This document shows, in pieces, positions 35,510-44,988 of a DNA stretch of 64,000 bases. Each line of letters begins with the position of its first letter. Position 1 is the first letter of the stretch. The stretch covers positions 2,046,001 to 2,110,000 of the forward strand of contig NC_014734.1 in NCBI RefSeq assembly GCF_000183135.1. Reading direction: 5' to 3'. The DNA comes from Paludibacter propionicigenes WB4. GTDB lineage: Bacteria > Bacteroidota > Bacteroidia > Bacteroidales > Paludibacteraceae. The notes under the pieces are model-generated. The model was not told the DNA's origin and made no database searches. It saw only the letters and a list, made by a program, of their open reading frames with translations. A program made the position numbers and the translations under genes.

Positions 35510-36751
35510 ATGAGAAAGTATTTATCAGTATTTGCACTTGCTATCCTAATGGCGAGCTGCAGCAATCAGAATGATCCGACAATAAAGGTTCCGACCGATG
35601 CTAAACCGATAATATTGAAGGCCGGCTGGGAAAAACGAATAAATCAGGACAATGAATTCGCTTTTGATTTACTAAAGCAAACCATTCAAAGTTCGGGTGA
35701 GACAAACGTATTCGTATCTCCGTTGAGCGTCAGCATTGCGCTAGGAATGGCATGGAACGGCGCCAATGGACAAACAAAGACCGAAATGGAAACGGCTTTG
35801 AAATTGAGTGGAATGTCAATTGCCGATATCAATGATTACTATAAAACAATGCAATCCACCCTCCCGTCAATTGATCCGACAACCAAATTGAGTATTGCTA
35901 ATTCGTTGTGGTATCGCTCAGGATTTCCTGTAAAATCTGACTTCTTAAAAGTAAACACCGATTACTTCGGATCTTATATCAAAGAATTGGATTTCAGTCA
36001 AAGCTGGGCTGTGGATACTGTAAATAACTGGTGCGCAAAGAAAACAAACAATCTGATAAAGAAACCGCTTGACATGATTCCACCGGATGCCATGATGTAT
36101 CTTGTAAACGCCATATATTTTAAAGGAATCTGGAGAAAACATTTTGAAACAAAAAATACAACGGAAGCCAACTTCACCAACGAACTGGGGAAAGCAGTAA
36201 AAGTCAATATGATGTATCAGAAAGACACCTTTTCTTATGCGCAAGACAGCTATGCTCAATATCTTGATATGCCGTATGGAAATAAAGCTTTCAGCATGAC
36301 AGTAGTATTACCTAACGAAGGAAAAACAACCGGAGAAGTATTGGACTACATGAAAACAACCGGGTGGGACAACACGCTTAAAGGTTTCTTTACAAGTCAA
36401 GTGGATGTTTATTTACCCCGATTCAAAACTCAAAACAAGTTTATACTCAACGATCCACTGAAAAATATGGGAATGAATCTGGCATTTAATGAATTTGCCG
36501 ACTTCAGGGATATCGCCAATACTCCATTGATGATCTCGAGGGTAATTCACGACACTTATGTAGAAGTGACAGAAGAAGGTACTGAAGCTGCCGCAGTAAC
36601 TATAGTTGAATTTGGAAACACCTCAGTCGGACCTCAACCTCTCCCTACTCCAATCTTCAAAGTCAACAGGCCTTTTATATTCGTAATTCGGGAGCAAAGT
36701 ACTGGTGTCATTCTCTTTATCGGAAAAATGGGAAATGTTGATAAGTTTTGA
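35510..36751 (+). CDS. Lipoprotein serpin (serine/cysteine protease inhibitor)
   Basis: A 413-residue serpin with a lipoprotein signal peptide (lipobox MASC, C17), so it is anchored in the envelope, like the miropin of Tannerella. Serpin core signatures are visible: NVFVSPLSVSIALGMAWNGA near residues 65-84, NAIYFKGIW, and the C-terminal FKVNRPFIFVIRE. The hinge EEGTEAAAV (about residues 353-361) has the small residues needed for loop insertion, so it should inhibit and not merely fold like a serpin. By the usual count the P1-P1' bond is about the T-S of EFGNTSVG, but the register is uncertain. Bacterial serpins are rare. It is 15 bases after the barrel protein. Confidence 0.94.
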   Translation: MRKYLSVFALAILMASCSNQNDPTIKVPTDAKPIILKAGWEKRINQDNEFAFDLLKQTIQSSGETNVFVSPLSVSIALGMAWNGANGQTKTEMETALKLSGMSIADINDYYKTMQSTLPSIDPTTKLSIANSLWYRSGFPVKSDFLKVNTDYFGSYIKELDFSQSWAVDTVNNWCAKKTNNLIKKPLDMIPPDAMMYLVNAIYFKGIWRKHFETKNTTEANFTNELGKAVKVNMMYQKDTFSYAQDSYAQYLDMPYGNKAFSMTVVLPNEGKTTGEVLDYMKTTGWDNTLKGFFTSQVDVYLPRFKTQNKFILNDPLKNMGMNLAFNEFADFRDIANTPLMISRVIHDTYVEVTEEGTEAAAVTIVEFGNTSVGPQPLPTPIFKVNRPFIFVIREQSTGVILFIGKMGNVDKF

Positions 36752-36791
36752 TTAAATCCAACCTTAAAATAAGGACTTAAGACGCTAGAAC

Positions 36792-37388
36792 ATGAAAAAA
36801 AGTTATTGCCTCCTATTCATTTTTGTGTTTTTCGCATCGGAAATGAAAGCCCAAAAAGCCGAAGTAGGTATCACATTCTCTGCATTAAGCGATAATAGCA
36901 TTGCCCGGTTTAACAGTGATTATATCAGTGATTCCGGTACCGATGCAGGAAAATCGCACACATTCGGGATTACTTACATTAAACCTTTAAATAAATGGCT
37001 CGGCGTTGAATCCGGTATTGAGTTCCTCCAAGGCAAAGCATCGATTCATTCAATAACGAACACAATGTATGGATTAAGCACCGTAAGTCATAGCGGGACT
37101 ATGTCTCTTATCAATATCCCTGTCGGCCTTCGTGCATCCTTTTGGAAGTATTGCTTTGTGAACGGAGGATTATTTATAGATATGGATGTAAGCTCTGACT
37201 CGCCTGTGAATTCTCAATCAGGAATAGGGAGTCAACTCGGATTTGGACTGAAATACAACTTCAAAACAGGTATCTCAGTATTCGTAAACCCCTATACTAG
37301 AATACACGCATTCCCATTATCATTTCAATCTAATCAGGAACACTTATTTGAGTCAGCCATTCGGTTTGGGATGAGTTATCAGTTATAA
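36792..37388 (+). CDS. Small PorT-like outer-membrane beta-barrel protein
   Basis: A 198-residue protein with a Sec signal peptide (about residues 1-20, cleavage near EMKAQ). The mature part alternates hydrophobic and polar residues in about eight strands (for example KWLGVESGIEFLQG, LINIPVGLRASFW, YCFVNGGLFIDMDV, QLGFGLKYNFKTGISVFVNP), with a typical barrel end RFGMSYQL. This is the short outer-membrane barrel class common in Bacteroidetes. It resembles the barrel half of the preceding gene at 34211. It lies 40 bases after the serpin, 36 before the LVIVD gene. The function is unknown; an envelope sensor or structural barrel are both possible. Confidence 0.8.
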   Translation: MKKSYCLLFIFVFFASEMKAQKAEVGITFSALSDNSIARFNSDYISDSGTDAGKSHTFGITYIKPLNKWLGVESGIEFLQGKASIHSITNTMYGLSTVSHSGTMSLINIPVGLRASFWKYCFVNGGLFIDMDVSSDSPVNSQSGIGSQLGFGLKYNFKTGISVFVNPYTRIHAFPLSFQSNQEHLFESAIRFGMSYQL

Positions 37389-37424
37389 AAGCAGATTTTA
37401 AATCACAGTTTTAAATCCAGAGAT

Positions 37425-38693
37425 ATGAAAAGAACTATGTTTTTTATCAGCCTTGCTGTTCTACTTTTGAGCAGTTGCGAATCGGTAGTAACAGAAACTG
37501 TTACCTACAAAATCAACGAGCCTGTTTTTATGTCGACCGAAGTATTTCGTAATTCGGTAAAAGTAACTTCTAAGCAACACGCCATTAGTGGTATTGGCAA
37601 AATGTGTTTCTACAACGATTACCTGTACATTTCCGAACCGGAAAAAGGGATTCACATTATTGACAATCGCGACCCTTCGAGCCCCAGAGTAGCGGGCTTT
37701 ATAGAGCTATTGGGGAATGCCGACTTAGCCATTCGCGACAACAAGCTATACGCCGATTCGTATATCGATTTGGTTTGGTTTGATATAAGCAATCCACTAT
37801 TGCCGGAACTAAAAGGAAGATTGGATTCAATATTTCCAACAGCACTGCCATCGACGCAAAACCAATATGGAATTGATTATCAACAGACTTATGCCGGTAA
37901 AAGCAAGGGCATTGTAGTTGGCTGGAAAGTAAAAGAAAGAACCGAAAATGTATCGCACTATACCGGCGGTTGGTATGGTGGAGTTACCTATGATTTTGCT
38001 ACTTTAAACAGCACAGCACCTACCGGCAGTAAAAGCACAGGTATAAACGGCTCCATGTCGCGTTTCAGTATTTACAACGATTATTTATATTCAGTTATCA
38101 ATAACTATATGAATATATTCGACTTAAGTGCTGCCAAACCAACCAAAGCCGCTCCGGATTTTTACATAGGACGCAGTGTGGAAACTATTTTCAGCTATAA
38201 GGACTATATGTATATGGGAACACCTAGCGGTATGCTAATCTATTCGGTAAAGAATCCTCTAAAACCGGAATTTCAATCATCGTTGACGCATGCCTACGGT
38301 TGCGATCCTGTAGTTGTTGAAAATGATTTAGCGTATGTGACAGTTCATTCGGGCAACCTATGTGGACAAAACACCAACGAATTATTCATTGTGGATGTAA
38401 GTAACCCCAAAAGCCCAAAACAACTTGTATCATACACTATGACTAATCCTAAAGGCCTTGGTATCGACAATGGAAAATTATTCTTGTGCGATGATGGGTT
38501 GAAAATATTCAACAACAGCAATCCGCAAACCCTCTTGGCTAACCAACTTGCTCATTTTAAGAACATAAACGGATATGATATCATTGCTCACAACAACATA
38601 GCCATGATGATTGCCGAAGACGGCATTTATCAGTACGATTATTCTGATTTAAATAATATCAAATTGTTGAGCAAATTACCGATAGTTAAGTAA
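37425..38693 (+). CDS. LVIVD-repeat beta-propeller lipoprotein
   Basis: A 422-residue lipoprotein (lipobox LSSC, C18). The mature part holds several LVIVD-type repeats, each with a phrase such as GIHIIDNRDPSSPRVAG, LVWFDISNPLLPEL, MLIYSVKNPLKPEF and LFIVDVSNPKSPKQL. These fold as blades of a propeller used for binding partners or carbohydrates on the cell surface. It is the last gene of the sigma factor-serpin group and is followed by a bidirectional terminator at 38728-38762. No enzymatic motif is visible. A partner for the serpin or the barrels is a guess from position. Confidence 0.85.
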   Translation: MKRTMFFISLAVLLLSSCESVVTETVTYKINEPVFMSTEVFRNSVKVTSKQHAISGIGKMCFYNDYLYISEPEKGIHIIDNRDPSSPRVAGFIELLGNADLAIRDNKLYADSYIDLVWFDISNPLLPELKGRLDSIFPTALPSTQNQYGIDYQQTYAGKSKGIVVGWKVKERTENVSHYTGGWYGGVTYDFATLNSTAPTGSKSTGINGSMSRFSIYNDYLYSVINNYMNIFDLSAAKPTKAAPDFYIGRSVETIFSYKDYMYMGTPSGMLIYSVKNPLKPEFQSSLTHAYGCDPVVVENDLAYVTVHSGNLCGQNTNELFIVDVSNPKSPKQLVSYTMTNPKGLGIDNGKLFLCDDGLKIFNNSNPQTLLANQLAHFKNINGYDIIAHNNIAMMIAEDGIYQYDYSDLNNIKLLSKLPIVK

Positions 38694-38727
38694 ACCGGAT
38701 ATATACGACAAATAATTATGCAATAAA

Positions 38728-38762
38728 AAAGTGAGATTGAAACAAATCAATCTCACTTTCTT
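38728..38762. terminator. Bidirectional terminator between the propeller gene and fabI
   Basis: A perfect 13-bp stem, AAAGTGAGATTGA with TCAATCTCACTTT, around AACAAA. A-rich and T-rich flanks suit both converging genes. Confidence 0.9.
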
Positions 38763-38785
38763 TATTCAAGCAACTATCTCTATGA

Positions 38786-39643
38786 TTATCCGTAGATAAT
38801 TTTTCCATTCTCGTCTTTAAATTCCTCGAAACTCTTGTTGTATTGCTCCATAGCGCGGTAACTCATAGCCATGCTGGAGAATCCACCATCGTGCAATAAG
38901 TTTTGCATGGTTACCTTGCGTGTTAAATCGCTAAACATAACAACGCAATAGTCAGCACAATCTGCAGCTGTGGCGTTGCCCAGTGGCGACATACGTTCTG
39001 AGAAATCAAGCAAACCATCCATGCCCTTTACACCGCTTCCGGCAGTTGTTACAGTTGGCGATTGAGATATTGTATTTACACGTACATTGCGTTCGCGACC
39101 GTAAATATAACCAAAACTACGAGCAATTGACTCCAGCATAGACTTGGCATCAGCCATATCGTTATACCCAAAAACAGTACGTTGAGCAGCCATATAGGAA
39201 AGAGCCACCACAGAACCATAATCGTTGATTGCATCCATTTTCTTAGCTACCTGCATCATTTTATGAAAAGAAATAGCAGAGATATCAAGAGTTGTAAGTA
39301 GCATATCATAATCAAGATCGTCATAAGGACGTTTTTTTCTTACGTTTGGTGACATGCCGATAGAATGTAGTACAAAGTCAATTTTACCACCTAACACCTC
39401 CATCGATTGTTCAAAAACTTGTTCCAAATCAGTCACACTGGTAGCATCGGCCGGAATAAGTTTAGCATTAAGCTTTTCTGCCAATTCGTTTGTAGTACCC
39501 ATGCGTACTGCCAACGGAGTGTTTGACAATGTAATAATGGCACCTTCTTCTACAGCGCGTTCTGCAACTTTCCAGGCAATGGACATGTCGTTCAATGCTC
39601 CAAAAATAATTCCTCTTTTACCTTTTAATAAATTATTACCCAT
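38786..39643 (-). CDS. fabI: Enoyl-[acyl-carrier-protein] reductase (FabI type)
   Basis: FabI, 285 residues, completes each round of type II fatty-acid elongation by reducing trans-2-enoyl-ACP with NADH. The FabI-specific nucleotide loop GALNDMSIAWKVA is at residues 15-27. The active site has Y150 and the Tyr-x6-Lys pair Y160 and K167 in VFGYNDMADAK, the target region for triclosan. The SPNVRKKRPYDDL stretch and the C-terminal lid LHDGGFSSMAMSY are typical. It is a lone minus-strand gene with a -7 box at 39720-39727 and a shared terminator. The rest of the fatty-acid genes are elsewhere. Confidence 0.94.
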   Translation of the reverse strand: MGNNLLKGKRGIIFGALNDMSIAWKVAERAVEEGAIITLSNTPLAVRMGTTNELAEKLNAKLIPADATSVTDLEQVFEQSMEVLGGKIDFVLHSIGMSPNVRKKRPYDDLDYDMLLTTLDISAISFHKMMQVAKKMDAINDYGSVVALSYMAAQRTVFGYNDMADAKSMLESIARSFGYIYGRERNVRVNTISQSPTVTTAGSGVKGMDGLLDFSERMSPLGNATAADCADYCVVMFSDLTRKVTMQNLLHDGGFSSMAMSYRAMEQYNKSFEEFKDENGKIIYG

Positions 39644-39719
39644 GATTTTATTTTAATGGTTTCTCATATCAAACAGTTCAATAGCTTAAATGTTTGATAA
39701 AAGAAACTTAATTTCGGCA

Positions 39720-39727
39720 CAAAGATA
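39720..39727 (-). promoter_or_regulatory. -7 box for fabI
   Basis: TATCTTTG on the minus strand, 76 bases before the fabI ATG. Confidence 0.55.
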
Positions 39728-39863
39728 CACAAAATGTGCATAAAATAAAAATTTATTAAGCAATAGAAAGAGTAAAAATATATTAACTGTCTATATATTA
39801 GCAATTTAGCCAATCTAACAATCAAGCTAGAATCTTAGTTCCTTTTGTCTATTATAATGCAAA

Positions 39864-39905
39864 AAAATAGCCTTATGAGCTATTGCTAGTCCATAAGGCT
39901 ATTTT
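39864..39905 (-). terminator. Terminator after serA
   Basis: A 14-bp stem, AAAATAGCCTTATG with CATAAGGCTATTTT, followed on the minus strand by more T residues, 14 bases past the serA stop. Confidence 0.88.
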
Positions 39906-39919
39906 ATTAATTCTGTCTA

Positions 39920-40840
39920 TTATTTATTTACTCTGAAACGCTCTGAACCGTTTTTGATAAAATCAACGATTTGTTTGGCAGCAGCAATACCGGCATTGAT
40001 ATTAGCTTCAGCTGTTTGAGCACCCATCTTCTTTGGAGTTGTAAAGTATCTGCCACCAACTTTTTCTTTCATTTCAGCATCGTTACCGGGCACTATGTCT
40101 GTCACATATTTAAAATCCGGACGCGATTCCATGAATTCAAGAATTTCAGTTTCGTTGATAACTTCCTTGCGAGCTGTATTTACAAGCACTGCACCTTTTG
40201 GCATCCGACCAAGCAAAGCAGCGTTGATAGACTGTTTGGTTTCAGCCGTAGCCGGAATATGCAATGAAACAATGTCAGAAACACTGTAAAGCTCTTCAAC
40301 CGAAGATACCGCTTTCACACCATCTTTTTCGATTACTTCGGCAGGACAAAAAGCATCAAATGCATACAATTCCATACCAAATCCTTTAGCTATGCGAGCC
40401 ACATTGCGACCAACATTTCCGTAGGCATGAATACCCAGTTTTTTGCCCATTAATTCGGTACCGGAAGTTCCGTTATAGAAATTACGAACGGCAAAAACAA
40501 GTAATCCGAAAACCAATTCGGCAACAGCATTGGAGTTCTGTCCCGGAGTATTCATAACGCAAACTCCTGCAGCTGTAGCAGCTTCCAGATCAACGTTGTC
40601 ATAACCGGCACCGGCACGCACTACAATTTTCAATTGTTTAGCAGCAGCAATTACTTCTGCATCGATTATATCGCTGCGAATAATGATAGCATTAGCATCG
40701 GCAACTGCATCGAGCAACTGTTGTTTTTCGGTATATTTTTCGAGCAATGCCAATTCAAATCCGGCAGCTTCTATTTCTTTGCGAATTCCGTCAACCGCAA
40801 CTTTAGCAAAGGGTTTATCAGTAGCAATAAGTACTTTCAT
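39920..40840 (-). CDS. serA: D-3-phosphoglycerate dehydrogenase, short Entamoeba/Bacteroides type
   Basis: This enzyme oxidises 3-phosphoglycerate to 3-phosphohydroxypyruvate, the first step of serine synthesis. The 306-residue length is the short form without ACT or ASB regulatory domains, so serine feedback by that route is absent. The Rossmann core has GIHAYGNVGRNVA near residue 135 and the substrate Arg in NTARKEV. At the position of the catalytic His of most family members (TPHxGAxT) the sequence reads TPKKMGAQT with K270, the hallmark of the lineage shared by Bacteroidetes and Entamoeba. It lies downstream of serC on the same strand, separated by a terminator at 40930-40946. Confidence 0.92.
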   Translation of the reverse strand: MKVLIATDKPFAKVAVDGIRKEIEAAGFELALLEKYTEKQQLLDAVADANAIIIRSDIIDAEVIAAAKQLKIVVRAGAGYDNVDLEAATAAGVCVMNTPGQNSNAVAELVFGLLVFAVRNFYNGTSGTELMGKKLGIHAYGNVGRNVARIAKGFGMELYAFDAFCPAEVIEKDGVKAVSSVEELYSVSDIVSLHIPATAETKQSINAALLGRMPKGAVLVNTARKEVINETEILEFMESRPDFKYVTDIVPGNDAEMKEKVGGRYFTTPKKMGAQTAEANINAGIAAAKQIVDFIKNGSERFRVNK

Positions 40841-40929
40841 ATAATTCTAATTCAAAGCTTATTTAATCATGAAAAACAGATTAAAATAAGTGGTTAGTAT
40901 TTTTAAATTCTGCCAATATAAACACAAAA

Positions 40930-40946
40930 CCCCTCTTTGGGAGGGG
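40930..40946 (-). terminator. Terminator between serC and serA
   Basis: On the minus strand CCCCTC pairs with GAGGGG and is followed by TTTTGTG. It lies 15 bases after the serC stop, suggesting that serA is at least partly transcribed on its own. Confidence 0.7.
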
Positions 40947-40960
40947 ATTGTATATAGTCT

Positions 40961-42031
40961 TTAGGCTTTTAGTTTTTCAAATTCCTGCATGCAATCTACT
41001 AACGCCTGGACGCTTTCAATAGGCAAAGCATTGTAGGTAGAAGCACGGAAACCACCCACAGAACGGTGACCTTTAATACCTACCATACCGCGTTCCGAAG
41101 CAAATTTCTGGAAGTCGGCTTCAAGCTCTTTATATTCTGGTTTCATTACAAAACAGATATTCATGCGAGAGCGATCTTCTTTTGCAGCCGTTCCAACAAA
41201 TATCTTGCTGTTATCGATTGCATTATAAAGCAATTCGGCCTTGGCAATGTTTCTCTTTTCCATTTCAGCCAAACCACCATTTGCTTTCAACAAACGCAAT
41301 GTTTCTAAAGCGCTGTAAATAGGCAATACCGGAGGCGTATTGAACATAGAACCATCGGCAATGTGTGTTTTATAGTTAAGCATGGTAGGGATATAACGCG
41401 ATACTTTACCAAGCAATTCGTCTTTTACAATTACGAAAGTCAATCCGGCAGGAGCCAAGTTTTTTTGAGCTCCACCGTAAATCAATCCATATTTCGAAAC
41501 ATCCATTGGACGTGAAAAAATATCGGAAGACATATCGGCTATCAAAGGCACAGGAGAGTCAATATCTGTCAATATCTCTGTACCATAAATAGTATTATTA
41601 GTTGTAATATGGAAATAATCAGCATCAGTAGGAATCACATAATCTTTGGGAATGAATGTGTAGTTTGCATCCTTTGATGATGCCACCTCTACAACTTCTC
41701 CGAAACCTTTAGCTTCTTTCATGGCTTTGTTAGCCCACACTCCTGTATTTAAAAACGCAGCTTTCTTTTCGAACAGATTAAATGGAATCATGCAAAATTG
41801 CATACTTGCTCCACCGCCTAAGAATAGAACCGAATAACCTTCCGGAATATTTAACAATTCTTTGAAAAGTGCCACTGTTTCGTTCATCACCACTTCAAAA
41901 TCTTTTGAACGGTGACTTATTTCCAATACGGACAATCCTGAACCATTAAAATCTAATACAGCCTGAGCTGTTTTTTCAATAACTTCGCGAGGTAAAATAG
42001 AAGGTCCTGCATTAAAATTATGTTTCTTCAT
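40961..42031 (-). CDS. serC: Phosphoserine aminotransferase
   Basis: SerC, 356 residues, transfers the amino group of glutamate to 3-phosphohydroxypyruvate, giving phosphoserine, and uses PLP. The N-terminus [13 protein letters not shown] and the [10 protein letters not shown] stretch are SerC hallmarks. The PLP lysine is in [12 protein letters not shown] near residue 190. The C-terminal [15 protein letters not shown] is also typical. The start at 42031 ([11 protein letters not shown]) is chosen over a longer frame beginning 18 codons earlier, because this is where family members begin. Its neighbour serA catalyses the preceding step. A -7 box is at 42083-42090. Confidence 0.96.
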   Translation of the reverse strand: MKKHNFNAGPSILPREVIEKTAQAVLDFNGSGLSVLEISHRSKDFEVVMNETVALFKELLNIPEGYSVLFLGGGASMQFCMIPFNLFEKKAAFLNTGVWANKAMKEAKGFGEVVEVASSKDANYTFIPKDYVIPTDADYFHITTNNTIYGTEILTDIDSPVPLIADMSSDIFSRPMDVSKYGLIYGGAQKNLAPAGLTFVIVKDELLGKVSRYIPTMLNYKTHIADGSMFNTPPVLPIYSALETLRLLKANGGLAEMEKRNIAKAELLYNAIDNSKIFVGTAAKEDRSRMNICFVMKPEYKELEADFQKFASERGMVGIKGHRSVGGFRASTYNALPIESVQALVDCMQEFEKLKA

Positions 42032-42082
42032 ACTATAAATGATATATTTGTTTGATAGTTTTATCGCCAAAAAAAGAAAGCA

Positions 42083-42090
42083 CAAAAGTA
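42083..42090 (-). promoter_or_regulatory. -7 box for serC
   Basis: TACTTTTG on the minus strand fits TAnnTTTG and lies 51 bases before the serC ATG, supporting the shorter start. Confidence 0.5.
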
Positions 42091-42229
42091 CTACTTTTTT
42101 TAGTTTTGACCATCAGAAAATGTGTTTTTATAACATTTATGGGCTGAAAATTTATAGTCATGCATTTACACAATTCAAAATGTATGAATATGCATATTTA
42201 ATGACACACATATCGCGGGAGTGTGCAAA

Positions 42230-44842
42230 TTATTTGCCTGTAATGATGCGCTTCACCTCATTCAATTTATTTAACGCTTCGACGGGAGTCAGATTATTAA
42301 TATCAAGATTTTTTATTTCATCACGAATTTGCTCCAATACAGGATCATCCAATTTGAAGAAACTTAGTTGAAAACCTTCTCGTTGTTCTGCAATTTCGCC
42401 TACCGGTTTAGAAATTCCCGATTGACGATTATCCGTTTCCAGCTGCTTGAGTATTTGTTCGGATCTTTTCACTATGCTTTGAGGCATGCCGGCCATTTTA
42501 GCAACATGAATACCAAAACTATGCTCACTGCCACCACGTACCAGTTTCCGAAGAAAAATAACTTTTTTATCTACTTCCTTCACCGACACATTATAGTTTT
42601 TTATGCGATGAAATGATTTTTCCATCTCATTTAATTCGTGGTAGTGCGTTGCAAAAAGAGTTTTAGCTTTACAGCTTACCTGCTCGTGAATGTATTCTAC
42701 AATCGCCCAGGCAATGGAGATACCATCATAAGTACTTGTGCCCCGACCCAACTCATCAAAAAGCACCAAACTACGATTGGACAAGTTATTCAAGATACTG
42801 GCAGCTTCGTTCATTTCCACCATAAAAGTAGATTCCCCCTGCGAAATATTATCGCTTGCTCCTACCCGGGTAAAAATTTTATCAACCACTCCTATACTGG
42901 CACTTTCAGCCGGAACAAAACATCCAATTTGCGCCATAAGTGTAATAATGGCTGTCTGCCTTAGCAAGGCCGACTTACCGGACATATTGGGTCCGGTGAT
43001 AATGATGATTTGCTGGGTTTCATTGTCCAGATACACATCGTTGGCAATATAAGACTCACCGATGGGCAGTTGTTTTTCGATCACCGGATGCCGCCCCTGC
43101 TTTATTTCCAACACATCAGTATCGGTGACCTGTGGTCGTACATATTTATTTTCGGAGGAAACACGGGTAAATGACAACAGACAATCCAACTGCGCAATCA
43201 GATTGGAATCCAACTGAATGGCCGTAATGTAATCTACCAAACTCAACACCAAATCGTTGAAAAGGCGTATTTCAATTGATAGAATTTTTTCTTCGGCACC
43301 TAATATCTTTTCTTCATACACCTTCAGCTCTTGCGTAATGTATCGCTCTGCATTGACCAACGTTTGCTTCCTGATCCAGGTTTCGGGCACCTTATCTTTG
43401 TGCATGTTTCTTACTTCAATGTAATATCCAAACACATTATTAAAACTGATCTTCAGACTTGGTATTCCTGTTTCGGCACTTTCGCGTTCCTGAATTTTTT
43501 GCAGAAAATCCTTTCCTGAATACGCCAATTGGCGCAATTCATCTAACTCCGCATCGACACCGGATTTCAAAACTCCCCCCCGATGAATAAAGTTTGGAGG
43601 ATCATTATCGATTTCTTTGTCAATCTTTTCGGAAATTACAGCACAAGCATTCAACTGATCTGCAATTTTTCTCAACGTATCATTATCAGATTGTGAGCAA
43701 GCCAGCTTAATCGGCTCAATAGCTTTGAGGGCTACTTTAAGTTGCACCACCTCCCGCGGATTTATACGTCCGACCGCAACTTTTGAAATAATACGCTCCA
43801 AATCTCCAATGAGCGCTACATTTTGCTCAAGAAGCAGTTTCAAATCAGGATTTTTGAAGAAATGCTCAACTACACTCAACCTTTCATTAATAGGTTTGAC
43901 ATCTTTCAACGGAAAAGCAATCCAGCGTTTCAGCATGCGGGCACCCATCGGACTGATAGTCTTATCAATCACATCGAGCAATGTACGCGCACCTTCATTA
44001 ATAGAGCCGTACAATTCCAGGTTACGAACCGTAAAGCGATCAAGCCAAACAAAACGCTCCTCTTCTATACGCGACAACTGCGTGATATGACCTGTTTGCT
44101 GATGGTGCGTCTGATCCAGATAATGCATAATGGCTCCGGCAGCTACAACTCCATTGGGGAGATTATCGACCCCAAATCCTTTCAGATTCTTTATTTCAAA
44201 ATGTTTCAGCAGCCTTTCATTAGCCGAATCGGGCGAATAAGCCCAATCTTCGAGAGCATAGGTAAAGAACTTTGTACCGAAAAAAGCTTCAAAATCCTTC
44301 TTCTTAGAACGATCATAAAGCACTTCTTTCGGTCCGAAGCTATTCAAGAGCTTATCGACATATTCAGCATTTCCTTCGGCAACAAGAAATTCGCCTGTAG
44401 ATATATCCAGAAACGAAACACCTACATGATTTTTATTTAAATGTACGCTTGCAAGAAACGTATTCTCTTTGTGGTTAAGCGTTGTGTCACTATACGAAAC
44501 ACCGGGAGTAACCAGTTCCGTCACACCACGTTTTACAATTTTTTTGGTAAGTTTCGGATCTTCAAGCTGATCGCAAATGGCAACCCGCCTTCCCGCACGC
44601 ACTAACTTCGGCAAATACGTATCAAGTGCGTGATGAGGGAAACCTGCCAGCTCGACAGTTTTTCCGGCACCGTTAGCTCGTTTAGTGAGAGTAATTCCCA
44701 GTATTTGAGATGCCTGGATTGCATCGGTTGAAAAAGTTTCGTAAAAATCACCACAACGAAAGAGCAAAATAGCATCGGGATGTTTTGCTTTAATCTCGTT
44801 GAATTGCTTCATCATTGGCGTTTCTACTATATCTGAGCCCAT
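42230..44842 (-). CDS. mutS: DNA mismatch repair protein MutS
   Basis: MutS, 870 residues, recognises base mismatches and small loops and recruits MutL. The mismatch-wedging FxE is present as F33-Y34-E35 in CGDFYETF. The connector, lever and clamp regions follow. The ATPase has Walker A GPNMSGKS near residues 617-624, the Walker B region [15 protein letters not shown], and a STHYHELNE-like ATHYHELNE. The length is the full bacterial MutS1. It lies 198 bases downstream of serC on the same strand. mutL is not adjacent, which is common in this phylum. No terminator is seen after it. Confidence 0.97.
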   Translation of the reverse strand: MGSDIVETPMMKQFNEIKAKHPDAILLFRCGDFYETFSTDAIQASQILGITLTKRANGAGKTVELAGFPHHALDTYLPKLVRAGRRVAICDQLEDPKLTKKIVKRGVTELVTPGVSYSDTTLNHKENTFLASVHLNKNHVGVSFLDISTGEFLVAEGNAEYVDKLLNSFGPKEVLYDRSKKKDFEAFFGTKFFTYALEDWAYSPDSANERLLKHFEIKNLKGFGVDNLPNGVVAAGAIMHYLDQTHHQQTGHITQLSRIEEERFVWLDRFTVRNLELYGSINEGARTLLDVIDKTISPMGARMLKRWIAFPLKDVKPINERLSVVEHFFKNPDLKLLLEQNVALIGDLERIISKVAVGRINPREVVQLKVALKAIEPIKLACSQSDNDTLRKIADQLNACAVISEKIDKEIDNDPPNFIHRGGVLKSGVDAELDELRQLAYSGKDFLQKIQERESAETGIPSLKISFNNVFGYYIEVRNMHKDKVPETWIRKQTLVNAERYITQELKVYEEKILGAEEKILSIEIRLFNDLVLSLVDYITAIQLDSNLIAQLDCLLSFTRVSSENKYVRPQVTDTDVLEIKQGRHPVIEKQLPIGESYIANDVYLDNETQQIIIITGPNMSGKSALLRQTAIITLMAQIGCFVPAESASIGVVDKIFTRVGASDNISQGESTFMVEMNEAASILNNLSNRSLVLFDELGRGTSTYDGISIAWAIVEYIHEQVSCKAKTLFATHYHELNEMEKSFHRIKNYNVSVKEVDKKVIFLRKLVRGGSEHSFGIHVAKMAGMPQSIVKRSEQILKQLETDNRQSGISKPVGEIAEQREGFQLSFFKLDDPVLEQIRDEIKNLDINNLTPVEALNKLNEVKRIITGK

Positions 44843-44860
44843 ATATTTATATAAAGAACT

Positions 44861-44883
44861 CCTAATCCCTTGTAAGGGAATTT
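44861..44883. repeat. Diverged palindromic repeat upstream of mutS
   Basis: CCTAATCCCTTGTAAGGGAATTT has the same layout (ATTCCC, short gap, GGGATTAGG read on the other strand) as the palindromic repeat at 10877-10899, with several substitutions. Confidence 0.4.
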
Positions 44884-44988
44884 GGTTTATTCTATGAATT
44901 TTTTATTAAACGTTATTTTTTAAAATCACCCAAACCTATTCTCGTTCGTGAAATACAGATTCTTGAAATCAATCGGGTTCGGGACTAA

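Noticed and set aside
43823-44440. Plus-strand 205-codon open frame inside mutS
   Set aside because: It is antisense to a certain MutS gene, has no family features and follows from the codon bias of the opposite strand.
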